64,000 bases of DNA. Source: Flammeovirga aprica JL-4. GTDB lineage: Bacteria; Bacteroidota; Bacteroidia; Cytophagales; Flammeovirgaceae. Each line of letters opens with the position of its first letter. Position 1 is the stretch's first letter. Location of the stretch: the NCBI RefSeq assembly GCF_012844305.1, contig NZ_JABANE010000038.1:1-64000 (forward strand), written 5' to 3'. The notes under the pieces were generated by a model. It saw nothing but the letters and a program-made list of their open reading frames with translations. It was not told where the DNA came from and ran no database searches. Position numbers and translations under genes: made by a program. Of this stretch, positions 53,029 through 60,795 are shown one piece after another.

Positions 53029-54063
53029 ATGAAGAAGGTCGTAACATTTGGCGAATTACTTTACCGTTTTTCGCCAATGGGCAACCTTCGATTCTCTCAA
53101 GCCAACCAATACGAAGCAACTGTAGGAGGTGCTGAAGCCAATATCGCTATTTCTCTGGCACAGTACGGAAGTGAAGTGGAGTACGTGAGTATTGTTCCTG
53201 ATAATGCATTGGGACAGTTTGCAGTACGTGAAGTAAAAAAATGGGGAGCAGGAGTAGAAGGAGTCCAATTTGGAGGAGATAAAATGGGCATGTACTTCCT
53301 TGAAAAAGGAGGTTCTCTAAGAGGAGGAAATGTCATTTATGATAGAGCAGGAGCGAGTATCACACACGTAGATGCAAATACATTTGACTGGGATAAAATA
53401 TTGGAAGATGCTGATTGGTTTCACTGGTCAGGTATTACGCCAGCTTTATCAAAAGGGGCAGCAGCTGCGAATCTTGCCGCTGTAGAAGCCGCTTTTAAAA
53501 AAGGAATTCCAGTGTCATGTGATCTGAATTACAGAAGCAAACTCTGGAAGTACGGTGTGGCCCCGAAACACATCATGCCTAAACTATTGGAGAATACGAC
53601 AATTTGTTTAGCCAATGAAGAAGATGTTGCTAAGTATTTAGGCATTGTTCCTCAGGAGTCAGATTACGAAGAAGTAGAAGGTTTTGATAAGCGTTGTTAT
53701 AAGTTTATCAGCCGAGAAGTAATGAAAGCATTTCCAAACTTGGATTATGTGATCACTACTTTAAGACAAACCATCAACGCTTCTCACAACAGATGGTCGG
53801 GCGTAAGTTATGATGGAGAAAACTTTGTTAGAGGTGAAGTACATGAAATTCCATCTATCATTGATAGAGTAGGAGGAGGTGATTCGTTTATGGCGGCTTA
53901 TATCCATGGAAAAAGAAAATTTGTGGTAGACAAAGAAGCATTGGATTTCGCATTGGCCGCATCCGCTTACAAACTTTCGATTCCAGGCGATTATAACATT
54001 GCCACAGAGGAGGAAGTATTCCAGATCATGGATAAAAACAGTATCAAAAAAATCAATCGATAA
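53029..54063 (+). CDS. kdgK: 2-keto-3-deoxygluconate kinase (PfkB family)
   Basis: The 344-residue sugar kinase phosphorylates KDG to KDPG with ATP. The PfkB fold is seen from VTFGELLYRFSP, VGGAEANIAISLAQYGSEVEYVSIVPDNALGQF (signature 1, about 32-65) and the C-terminal RVGGGDSFMAAYIHGKRK (signature 2, about 281-299, with the catalytic Asp in GGGDSF). An insertion near 185-240 is normal for this branch. It begins one base after the reductase gene stop, and its own stop is one base before the aldolase gene. Confidence 0.94.
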   Translation: MKKVVTFGELLYRFSPMGNLRFSQANQYEATVGGAEANIAISLAQYGSEVEYVSIVPDNALGQFAVREVKKWGAGVEGVQFGGDKMGMYFLEKGGSLRGGNVIYDRAGASITHVDANTFDWDKILEDADWFHWSGITPALSKGAAAANLAAVEAAFKKGIPVSCDLNYRSKLWKYGVAPKHIMPKLLENTTICLANEEDVAKYLGIVPQESDYEEVEGFDKRCYKFISREVMKAFPNLDYVITTLRQTINASHNRWSGVSYDGENFVRGEVHEIPSIIDRVGGGDSFMAAYIHGKRKFVVDKEALDFALAASAYKLSIPGDYNIATEEEVFQIMDKNSIKKINR

Positions 54064-54064
54064 A

Positions 54065-54754
54065 ATGGCAAGATTCAGTAGAATTGAAGTAGCCTTGAGC
54101 ATGAAAGAAGGTGGGATTGTTCCCGTCTTTTATCATGCCGATGCCACAGTGTGTTGGGAAGTGGTAAAAGCATGTTATAATGCTGGAATCCGAGTTTTCG
54201 AATTTACAAACCGAGGAGATAATGCCCACAAAGTTTTTGATGAGGTATTAAAGAAAGTGATTAAAGAAGCCCCTGAAATGAAAATGGGTGTGGGGTCAAT
54301 TGTCGATGACGTAACAGCCGGATTATACATTCAAAATGGAGCTGATTTTATCGTTTCACCACTGTTGAACCCAAGTATTGGAAAGGTTTGCAATCGTAGA
54401 AAAGTAGCTTGGATGCCGGGTTGTGGTTCTGTTACAGAGATTTCTTATGCAGAAGAATTGGGAGCTGAAGTCGTGAAGATTTTCCCAGGACTACAAGTTG
54501 GTGGACCTGAGTTTGTAAAAGGAGTCAAAGCACCAATGCCTTGGTCGAGCATTATGCCAACAGGCGGAGTGCAACCTCAATTCGATGAATTAAAAAAATG
54601 GTTTGATGCAGGAGTGCATTGTGTTGGACTAGGCTCACAGTTGATGGATTCAAAAATGATTGCCTCAGGTAACTTCACTGCATTGGAAGAACATATTAAA
54701 AATGTCTATCAAATAGCTCAAGAAGCGATGGGCAGAGAAACTGTACTTGTATAA
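54065..54754 (+). CDS. eda: KDPG aldolase (2-keto-3-deoxy-6-phosphogluconate aldolase)
   Basis: The frame opens at 53999 inside kdgK, but the ATG at 54065 (MARFSRIEVALSMKEGG) gives the usual 229 residues. The enzyme cleaves KDPG to pyruvate and glyceraldehyde-3-phosphate. The general base E46 lies in VFEFTNRG and the Schiff-base lysine K138 in AEVVKIFPG. The phosphate-binding segment is PTGGVQPQFDE. The fold starts with VPVFYHAD, where many members have VPVI. It closes the metabolic part of the operon; the PL7 gene starts 13 nt later. Confidence 0.94.
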   Translation: MARFSRIEVALSMKEGGIVPVFYHADATVCWEVVKACYNAGIRVFEFTNRGDNAHKVFDEVLKKVIKEAPEMKMGVGSIVDDVTAGLYIQNGADFIVSPLLNPSIGKVCNRRKVAWMPGCGSVTEISYAEELGAEVVKIFPGLQVGGPEFVKGVKAPMPWSSIMPTGGVQPQFDELKKWFDAGVHCVGLGSQLMDSKMIASGNFTALEEHIKNVYQIAQEAMGRETVLV

Positions 54755-54767
54755 TTTTGATAAAGCG

Positions 54768-55667
54768 ATGAACAGACTTTTTACATTAACACTACTTTCT
54801 TTCTTTTTTATTAATGCTCAATGCAAATCGGATGCTGTTGAACCTTCTGAGGAAATAGAGGAGATTATTAAAGAAGTAGACGATGAACTGACAGAAAAAG
54901 ACACAACTAATACAACAAACGAAGATACTGTAACCGTAACTCCAGACTATAATCTTCCATTCGTTATTCTTAATTTAAATAATTGGAAATTAAATGCGTT
55001 TGAAGGAGAATTAGACAATTTGGAGTACGTCGATAGAATTTCTGATTTAGCCAATTATTCCAATGAACATTGGTTTTATTCATCAGCAGAAGATTGGGTG
55101 ACCTTTAAATGTTATGCAGGTTTTCCTACCTCTTCAGGTTCTGGAAATCCTCGTACAGAATTAAGGGAATTGGAGAGTGATGGAAAAACCAACAGCTATT
55201 GGGATGGAACAAAAGGAACTCATCAAATGGAATGGGAAGTGAATGTAGAGCACTTGCCGAGTTCTGGAAAGTTATGTTTTGGACAGATTCATGGGCCTTC
55301 AGATTCCTATGATGATGTCATCAGAGTACAATTCCAAGGAGATAAAAACCAAGGTGAAGGGGATGTACGCTTAAAAATAATGGGTTGGGTAACTGAAGAA
55401 AATGGAGATTTCTCAGGTGATTTTATTGATGGAGATTGGGCTTTGGATACTGTTTATAGATTCCGATTAATTTTCGAAAATGAAAACCTGATTTTATATT
55501 CAATTGTGAATGAAGAACCTATAGAAATTTACCGTTTTGAAGGATGTGGAAGTACTGAAAATTACTTCAAAGCAGGACTTTATATGCAATCCATGCAAAA
55601 CAAACCATACAATTTGGAAGATTATGGACAAGTCTCAATGTCTTACTTGTCAGTCACACATCAATAA
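54768..55667 (+). CDS. alginate lyase lipoprotein, polysaccharide lyase family 7
   Basis: The frame opens at 54747, but the ATG at 54768 (MNRLFTLTLLSFFFINAQC) gives a clean lipoprotein signal with Cys19. Residues 20-60 are an acidic, Thr-rich linker (EEIEEIIKEVDDELTEKD). The PL7 jelly-roll domain covers about 62-299. The three signature blocks are present: R129-TELRE in SGSGNPRTELREL, Q173-I-H175 in FGQIHGPSDSYDD, and Y266-FKAGLYMQS near the end. It cuts alginate endolytically, probably at the cell surface because the linker is acidic as in surface-exposed lipoproteins. It shares long identical stretches with the PL7 domain of the next gene, so the two are paralogues. Confidence 0.93.
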   Translation: MNRLFTLTLLSFFFINAQCKSDAVEPSEEIEEIIKEVDDELTEKDTTNTTNEDTVTVTPDYNLPFVILNLNNWKLNAFEGELDNLEYVDRISDLANYSNEHWFYSSAEDWVTFKCYAGFPTSSGSGNPRTELRELESDGKTNSYWDGTKGTHQMEWEVNVEHLPSSGKLCFGQIHGPSDSYDDVIRVQFQGDKNQGEGDVRLKIMGWVTEENGDFSGDFIDGDWALDTVYRFRLIFENENLILYSIVNEEPIEIYRFEGCGSTENYFKAGLYMQSMQNKPYNLEDYGQVSMSYLSVTHQ

Positions 55668-55678
55668 GTATTTGTAGG

Positions 55679-55697
55679 GATATTGCACTGCAATATC
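55679..55697. repeat. REP-like palindrome behind the PL7 gene
   Basis: GATATTGCA-C-TGCAATATC is a perfect 9-bp dyad 12 nt after the stop codon, within the outer frame GTAGG...CTAAC. It is similar in core (TTGCACTG) to the hairpin behind the next gene (57609-57633). Confidence 0.6.
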
Positions 55698-55807
55698 TAA
55701 CGGACCACCAAAAAAAAACACCAAGAATTATCATAGTTTTTTATATAGTGAAACACTTTTTTATCAATTGTCACAAAGGATCCTAACTAACATTATTAAC
55801 AGTGTGC

Positions 55808-55835
55808 GGTACGTATTTGGTTTCAAATGCATACC
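55808..55835 (+). promoter_or_regulatory. 12-bp dyad upstream of the CBM-PL7 gene
   Basis: GGTACGTATTTG (55808-55819) pairs with CAAATGCATACC (55824-55835) at 10 Watson-Crick and one G-U position, over the 4-nt loop GTTT. It lies 70 nt before the ATG at 55905 in the 237-nt spacer. It may be an operator or an mRNA 5' hairpin. Spacer length and this dyad suggest that the gene has its own promoter. Confidence 0.45.
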
Positions 55836-55904
55836 ATATAAACTAAATAAACAGCATAACAACTTCAGAATGAAATGCAAAAATGCACACAAATTAAATG
55901 AATT

Positions 55905-57602
55905 ATGAACAACCAGTTTTTAAAGGGAAAACTATTCTCTAAATCTATTTTGGGAACAATGCTTATTGCAGGAGCAATGAGCTGTACAAACAACCAGCAA
56001 GAAATTACAGTTGCTGAAGAAACCAGCCTTCAGAGCAGTAATGCCAGAACAGCAGTCGCTATAAGTAACAGTGGCTTTGAAAGCAGTTGGAGTGGTTGGT
56101 CGGATACGGACCCATCTGCTATTTCAGGCGATGCCAACTCTGGAACAGGCGCTGCCAAAATCACAGGAAGTGGAGGGTCATTTGCTCAAGATGTAAATGT
56201 TTCTTCTAATACAGATTTTGAAGTATCGGCTTATGTGAAAGGCAGTTGGAGAATTTCAGCAACAGTCAATGGCAACAAAACTTCAAGAAGTGGAAATACT
56301 TCTGATTGGAAAAAAGAAACAGTCGCATTTAGTTCTGGATCAGCAACTACTGTGACCATTAAAGGTGAGTATTATAATGGAGAAGGCCGTTATGATGATT
56401 TTGAATTGATCGCATTGGATGGTTCATCTACAAATCCTCCTGCTTCTGCAGAACAATTAGCGGTGAGTGGAGTAGCGGCTTCATCAAATGATGGAAATGT
56501 TCCTCAAAACACTGTTGATGGGAACTTGGCTACAAGGTGGTCAGCGAATGGAAATGGCCAATGGATCCGTTACGATTTTGGTTCTGTGAAAAATGTAGAG
56601 TCAGTATCAATTGCTTGGTTCAAGGGCGACCAAAGAGCAAGTACTTTTGAAGTCTTAGCAGGAGATGCTACTGATGCATTAAGTGTTGTGCATTCGGGAG
56701 TGTCAAGTGGAACCTCTTTAGATCTTGAAACCATTTCATTAAGCAATGTTTCAGGGCGTTATATTCAAATTGTCGGTTATGGAAATACTGCTAACTCATG
56801 GAATAGTATCACAGAGTTTGAAGCATTTGGAACGGATGGTGAAGGTAATGGCACAGATCCAACGGATCCTACTGACCCAACTCCAGGAGGTGATTATCCT
56901 TATGATGTATTAGGGTTACAAAATTGGAAGTTGAATGCTTTCTCAGGGACATTAAACAATCCTACTTTTGTAGATCAAATTCCAAATTTGGATACCTATT
57001 CAAATGATAATTGGTTCTATACAGATGGCTCAAAGGTCTTCTTTAAATGCTATGCAGGATATCCTACATCATCAGGTTCAGGAAACCCGAGAACAGAATT
57101 AAGAGAGTTAACTGCCAATGGTTCTAGTAATATTTATTGGGATGGTGGAAGCGGTACTAACCGTATGGAATGGAAAGTGACGGTAAATCAATTACCAAGT
57201 TCAGGAAAACTTTGCTTTGGTCAAATTCACGGTCCTTCTAGCTCTTATGATGATGTCATCAGAGTACAATATGAAGGTGATCCTAACCAATCTTCAGGTT
57301 CAGCAAGATTGAAAATTATGGGTTGGGTAACAGAAGAAAATGGAGATTTCTCTGGTGATTTTATTGATGGAAACTGGGCATTGGATCAAGAAATGCATCT
57401 TGAACTGATTTTTGAAAACAGCAATGTAGTGTTGTATTCTATCAACAATGGTTCAAGAACTGAGATCTACCGTTTCAACGGCTGTAATAGTGATTCAAAC
57501 TATTTTAAAGCAGGTAACTATATGCAATCTATGAAAGGAAAGTCATTAGATACAAGCGATTATGGTTTAGTTTCAATAAGCTATTTGAAAATCACTCACT
57601 AA
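55905..57602 (+). CDS. modular alginate lyase lipoprotein: CBM - CBM32-like - PL7
   Basis: The protein has 565 residues. The lipobox GAMSC lipidates Cys27. The first module (about 47-175; FESSWSGWSDTDPSAISGDA, WKKETVAFSSGS, YDDFELIAL) resembles the CBM4/9/16-type binding modules. The second (about 183-310; SSNDGNVPQNTVDGNLATRWSANGNGQWIRYDFG, ISEFEAFG-type ending) is an F5/8 type C or CBM32 module. A Asp/Thr/Pro linker (DPTDPTDPTPGG) joins it to the PL7 domain (about 335-565) with NPRTELREL, FGQIHGPSSSYDD and YFKAGNYMQS. The modules should hold the enzyme on alginate at the surface. The PL7 domain is closely related to the preceding gene's. Confidence 0.93.
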   Translation: MNNQFLKGKLFSKSILGTMLIAGAMSCTNNQQEITVAEETSLQSSNARTAVAISNSGFESSWSGWSDTDPSAISGDANSGTGAAKITGSGGSFAQDVNVSSNTDFEVSAYVKGSWRISATVNGNKTSRSGNTSDWKKETVAFSSGSATTVTIKGEYYNGEGRYDDFELIALDGSSTNPPASAEQLAVSGVAASSNDGNVPQNTVDGNLATRWSANGNGQWIRYDFGSVKNVESVSIAWFKGDQRASTFEVLAGDATDALSVVHSGVSSGTSLDLETISLSNVSGRYIQIVGYGNTANSWNSITEFEAFGTDGEGNGTDPTDPTDPTPGGDYPYDVLGLQNWKLNAFSGTLNNPTFVDQIPNLDTYSNDNWFYTDGSKVFFKCYAGYPTSSGSGNPRTELRELTANGSSNIYWDGGSGTNRMEWKVTVNQLPSSGKLCFGQIHGPSSSYDDVIRVQYEGDPNQSSGSARLKIMGWVTEENGDFSGDFIDGNWALDQEMHLELIFENSNVVLYSINNGSRTEIYRFNGCNSDSNYFKAGNYMQSMKGKSLDTSDYGLVSISYLKITH

Positions 57603-57608
57603 TAAAGT

Positions 57609-57659
57609 ATGGGCGTTGCACTGTAACGCCCATGCAATACATTTAAATTGTATTTTTTT
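57609..57659 (+). terminator. terminator at the end of the alginate cluster, joined to a REP-like hairpin
   Basis: ATGGGCGTT/AACGCCCAT (57609-57617 with 57625-57633) forms a 9-bp hairpin 7 nt behind the stop. A second small stem AATAC/GTATT follows with TTTTTTT at its end (to 57659). Together they end the 17-kb cluster. Confidence 0.75.
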
Positions 57660-57851
57660 GAAAACGGACGAATATATACCTACTATCAGTGTTCTTTACC
57701 ACATATAAGTAATAGTCTTATAGTTTCACATTATTGAAGAATGACGTGTGGATAGATTAAGTAAAATAATAGTGTTTTTACGATGTTTTTATTGGTAATT
57801 GAGTGTCTCCTTTTTTGGGAAATACTTGAAACCACACGTATTTATTCATGA
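57660..57851. other. intergenic region without gene
   Basis: About 190 nt between the alginate cluster terminator and the accD-side hairpin, AT-rich, with no coding frame or clear signal. Confidence 0.4.
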
Positions 57852-57892
57852 GAAAAAAAAAGTAGAGATAGGTTTTTCCTATACTCTACTTT
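57852..57892 (-). terminator. intrinsic terminator of the carboxylase gene
   Basis: AAAGTAGAG(ATAGG) pairs with (CCTAT)A-CTCTACTTT over a 5-nt loop; on the minus strand nine T follow. It is 138 nt behind the carboxylase stop, so that mRNA would carry a long 3' leader that includes the GTAC-rich repeat cluster. Confidence 0.8.
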
Positions 57893-57924
57893 CTTCATTT
57901 TAGACTTAAGTACTATGATGTACA

Positions 57925-57996
57925 CTATTCACCGTACACTGTGTAAGGTGTATAATGTACAAGCAGTACGGTGAATAGCGTACTGTGTGTACGGTG
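57925..57996. repeat. GTAC-rich cluster of competing inverted repeats
   Basis: CTATTCACCGTAC (57925-57937) has a perfect inverse, GTACGGTGAATAG (57966-57978). The overlapping left segment CACCGTACAC (57930-57939) has another perfect inverse, GTGTACGGTG (57987-57996). Only one pairing can form at a time. GTAC occurs seven times in about 85 bp. The cluster lies between the carboxylase stop (58031) and its terminator. Confidence 0.7.
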
Positions 57997-58030
57997 GGTA
58001 GTATACGGGTAGAGTGAGCTTGAAAAAGTT

Positions 58031-59575
58031 TTACAATGGAATATTTCCATGTCTCTTTCTAGGGTTATGATCCACTTTATTTCTAAGCATATTGAAAGCG
58101 GCAATCAATCGTTCCCTTGTATTTTCTGGCTTGATGACTTCATCAATATAACCTCTGTAAGCGGCTCTGTAAGGATTCGCAAATTCCTCTGTATACTCTT
58201 CAATCTTTTCTTGTAATTTAGCTTCAGGATCTTCCGCACTTTGAATTTCTTTTCTGAAGATAATTTCCGCCGCGCCTTGAGCACCCATCACCGCAATTTC
58301 GGCTGTAGGCCAAGCATAATTCAAATCTGCACCAATATGTTTAGAATTCATTACATCATAAGCACCACCATATGCTTTACGTGTAATGACTGTAACTCGA
58401 GGAACTGTTGCTTCACAAAAAGCATAAAGCAATTTCGCACCATTTGCAATAATACCATTCCACTCTTGATCCGTGCCCGGAAGGAAACCAGGAACGTCTT
58501 CAAAAACAAGTAAAGGGATATTAAAGGCATCACAGAAGCGAACAAAACGAGCCGCTTTTTTAGAAGCATCATTATCCAAAACTCCTGCTAATACTGCCGG
58601 TTGATTGCCTACAATACCAATACTTTTTCCACCCAAACGAGCAAAACCTACTACAATATTTTCGGCATAAGCCTCATGTACTTCAAAGAATGTATCTTTA
58701 TCAATTGTACCGTGAATGACATCACGAATATCATAAGGTGTGTTAGGATTATCGGGAATGATATCATTCAGTTCAGTTCTCACCTCAGAATTGACTTCCG
58801 AATACTCATAGCGAGGGGAATCCTGCTCACAGTTTTGAGGGATATAACTCAATAATTTTCTGATATTTTGAAGAGCAATTGCTTCATTGGCTGCTGTAAA
58901 ATGTGTAACACCACTTTTAGTGCTATGTGCAGAAGCTCCACCCAATTGTTCTGAAGTAACTTCTTCATGCGTCACCGTTTTTACAACATTAGGCCCTGTC
59001 ACAAACATGTAGGAAGTCTGTTCTACCATCATAATAAAGTCTGTGATGGCAGGGGAGTAAACTGCACCACCAGCACAAGGTCCCATAATACAAGAAATCT
59101 GAGGGATCACCCCAGAAGCACGTGTGTTTTTATAAAAAATATCGGCATAACCTCCCAATGATTTTACGCCTTCCTGAATACGAGCACCCCCCGAATCATT
59201 CAAACCGATAATAGGTGCACCATTTTTCATGGCAAGGTCCATTATTTTACAGATTTTCTCTGCATGTGACTCTGAAAGCGAACCACCAAAAACAGTGAAA
59301 TCCTGAGAATATACATATACAAGTCGTCCTGAGATTTTACCAAACCCTGTAATTACACCATCTCCAAGGTAGTGTTCTTTGTCCAGTCCAAACTGAACCT
59401 CTCGGTGTCTTACAAATTTTCCTACTTCATGAAAAGTATTCTCATCTAAGAGTAATTCTATTCGTTCACGGGCGGTTAGTTTACCCTTTTTGTGCTGGGT
59501 TTCTATTCTTTTTTCTCCACCGCCAAGCTCTGCCAAGCGGTTCATTTCTTCTAATTGCTGAAGCTTATCCTTCAT
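58031..59575 (-). CDS. acyl-CoA carboxylase, carboxyltransferase (beta) subunit
   Basis: The frame is open from 59680, but the ATG at 59575 (MKDKLQQLEEMNRLAELGGG) matches the family start and gives 514 residues. The N-terminal half has GKLTARERIELLLDENTF, DFTVFGGSLSESHAEKI, and the CoA-oxyanion GGARIQEGVKSLGGYADIF. The C-terminal half has VFEDVPGFLPGTDQEWNGIIANGAKLLYAFCEATVPRVTVITRKAYGGAYDVM, typical for the propionyl-CoA carboxylase beta chain. It transfers carboxyl from carboxybiotin to an acyl-CoA, most likely propionyl-CoA. No biotin carboxylase or biotin carrier gene is adjacent in this window. Confidence 0.93.
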   Translation of the reverse strand: MKDKLQQLEEMNRLAELGGGEKRIETQHKKGKLTARERIELLLDENTFHEVGKFVRHREVQFGLDKEHYLGDGVITGFGKISGRLVYVYSQDFTVFGGSLSESHAEKICKIMDLAMKNGAPIIGLNDSGGARIQEGVKSLGGYADIFYKNTRASGVIPQISCIMGPCAGGAVYSPAITDFIMMVEQTSYMFVTGPNVVKTVTHEEVTSEQLGGASAHSTKSGVTHFTAANEAIALQNIRKLLSYIPQNCEQDSPRYEYSEVNSEVRTELNDIIPDNPNTPYDIRDVIHGTIDKDTFFEVHEAYAENIVVGFARLGGKSIGIVGNQPAVLAGVLDNDASKKAARFVRFCDAFNIPLLVFEDVPGFLPGTDQEWNGIIANGAKLLYAFCEATVPRVTVITRKAYGGAYDVMNSKHIGADLNYAWPTAEIAVMGAQGAAEIIFRKEIQSAEDPEAKLQEKIEEYTEEFANPYRAAYRGYIDEVIKPENTRERLIAAFNMLRNKVDHNPRKRHGNIPL

Positions 59576-59642
59576 GTTGTTTATTTCTAGTGTTTTGGTT
59601 TGTGTTAATTTGAAACTAAGAAAAAAACAGAAGACATAAAAA

Positions 59643-59673
59643 AAGGGAGCGATATTTTTCGTATCACTCCCTT
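59643..59673 (-). terminator. intrinsic terminator of the GIN-domain gene
   Basis: On the minus strand AAGGGAGTGATA pairs with TATCGCTCCCTT (11 Watson-Crick and one G-U pair), followed by seven T. It lies 21 nt behind the stop at 59694 and inside the false N-terminal extension of the carboxylase frame, which supports the start chosen for that gene. Confidence 0.85.
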
Positions 59674-59693
59674 CTTTCATTTTCGAAAACTTA

Positions 59694-60380
59694 TTAATTT
59701 GTTTTATCAGAAGATTCTTTAGCGTTGCCGTGATTTTTTACAGAGCCAATTCCTGATGCTTCCATTTTGATATACTGCTCTGCATTTACATGCATACTTC
59801 CAATACCATTACATTCAGCTACAAGATCTCTTACTACAAAGTCTTTGGCCATCACTTTGCCAATACCATTACATTCCATAGTGGCTTTATTTGCTTTTCC
59901 CTTTAAAGTGATTTGGCCAACACCATCAAATTCAAGGTTAAACTCATTAGCAGACAAGACTAATTCATTATCACCTACGCCAGAATAATTGAAGTCAAGA
60001 TTATTGAACTTCAAATCTCCTTCGCTAGTAATTTCTCCTACCATTGCAGTTCTGATTTTTGTCAAATCAACAAATTGAACATAAATGACAGGTCTGTTCT
60101 TTTTCCATTTTGTTGACTTTTTTTCTTCTCCATCTTCTCGATTTCTAAATTCGATTTGATCGCCTTTTTGTGTAAAAGTAATTTCTTGGAGCTGTTTTTC
60201 GGTGCCTTCAATAAAAGCTTTTGGAACATCTCCTTGTTTAAGGACTAAGTCAAACTCACCGTTTACTTTGATTGAAGTAAAGTCTTTGACATCAAGTTTT
60301 TCGGTATTTACATCTTTTTGAGCGAATACAGATGAAATAGAAATTAAAATGACACTTGTTAATAATAGTAATTTGTTCAT
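59694..60380 (-). CDS. secreted GIN-domain (DUF2807) protein
   Basis: The protein has 228 residues counted from the ATG at 60380 (MNKLLLLTSVILISISSVFA), which gives a signal peptide. The frame is open from 60431 but the extension would spoil the signal. The GIN (putative auto-transporter adhesin head) domain is a parallel beta-helix with the repeat V-x-C-x-G-I-G/S-G-I-G (for example MECNGIGKVMAKDF, AECNGIGSMHVNAE, MEASGIGSVKNHG), and an opening KDFTSIKVNGEFDLVLKQGD. Function is unknown; these proteins are common in Bacteroidota and are exported. Confidence 0.85.
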   Translation of the reverse strand: MNKLLLLTSVILISISSVFAQKDVNTEKLDVKDFTSIKVNGEFDLVLKQGDVPKAFIEGTEKQLQEITFTQKGDQIEFRNREDGEEKKSTKWKKNRPVIYVQFVDLTKIRTAMVGEITSEGDLKFNNLDFNYSGVGDNELVLSANEFNLEFDGVGQITLKGKANKATMECNGIGKVMAKDFVVRDLVAECNGIGSMHVNAEQYIKMEASGIGSVKNHGNAKESSDKTN

Positions 60381-60509
60381 AAATGAAAGTTTTCTTTTAA
60401 AGACAAAAGATAAATTGAAAAGTTGCATCAATATATAATATTTTTTGGAGGAAGTTGAAAGGAAGTAACACTAGACTTTAAATATTCATTTTATTCTTAA
60501 TAAAAAAAA

Positions 60510-60539
60510 TGTATTACCCCGTTCAAAGGGTAATACATA
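60510..60539 (-). terminator. second, orphan minus-strand terminator downstream of pgi
   Basis: ATGTATTACCC and GGGTAATACAT form a perfect 11-bp stem over an 8-nt loop; on the minus strand TTTTTTTATT follows. The pgi gene already has its own terminator 200 nt earlier, so this one implies another minus-strand transcript starting between them. Confidence 0.75.
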
Positions 60540-60742
60540 AGGGTAAAGAAAAATAGATTAATATTTCTATTTTTGACTTATCATTTCATAAAATTTTGTC
60601 ATAATAATCAGTCAGATTCAACTGTAATTCAGTAGTTATAATCTGTATGTATAGTTTGTAACCACCATGATAACAGGATTTTATTTTCTTTCGTTTATTG
60701 TTCTTCTAATTTTCAAACAATGTGTTTAAAAAGTCATAAAAA
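60540..60742 (-). ncRNA. candidate small RNA or tiny gene between two minus-strand terminators
   Basis: The 200-nt stretch between the pgi terminator (60743) and the orphan terminator (60510) has no frame longer than a dozen codons. It contains the stem AAATAGA/TCTATTT near 60551-60572. A transcript starting in it would end at the hairpin at 60510. No promoter with a full consensus was found, so this remains a hypothesis. Confidence 0.3.
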
Positions 60743-60771
60743 AAGCACCACATTATGGAAATGTGGTGCTT
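60743..60771 (-). terminator. intrinsic terminator of pgi
   Basis: AAGCACCACATT pairs perfectly with AATGTGGTGCTT (12 bp, 5-nt loop); the minus strand continues with TTTTTTTATG. It lies 24 nt behind the pgi stop. Confidence 0.92.
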
Positions 60772-60795
60772 AGGAATTTATACCTTAAGGATGAA

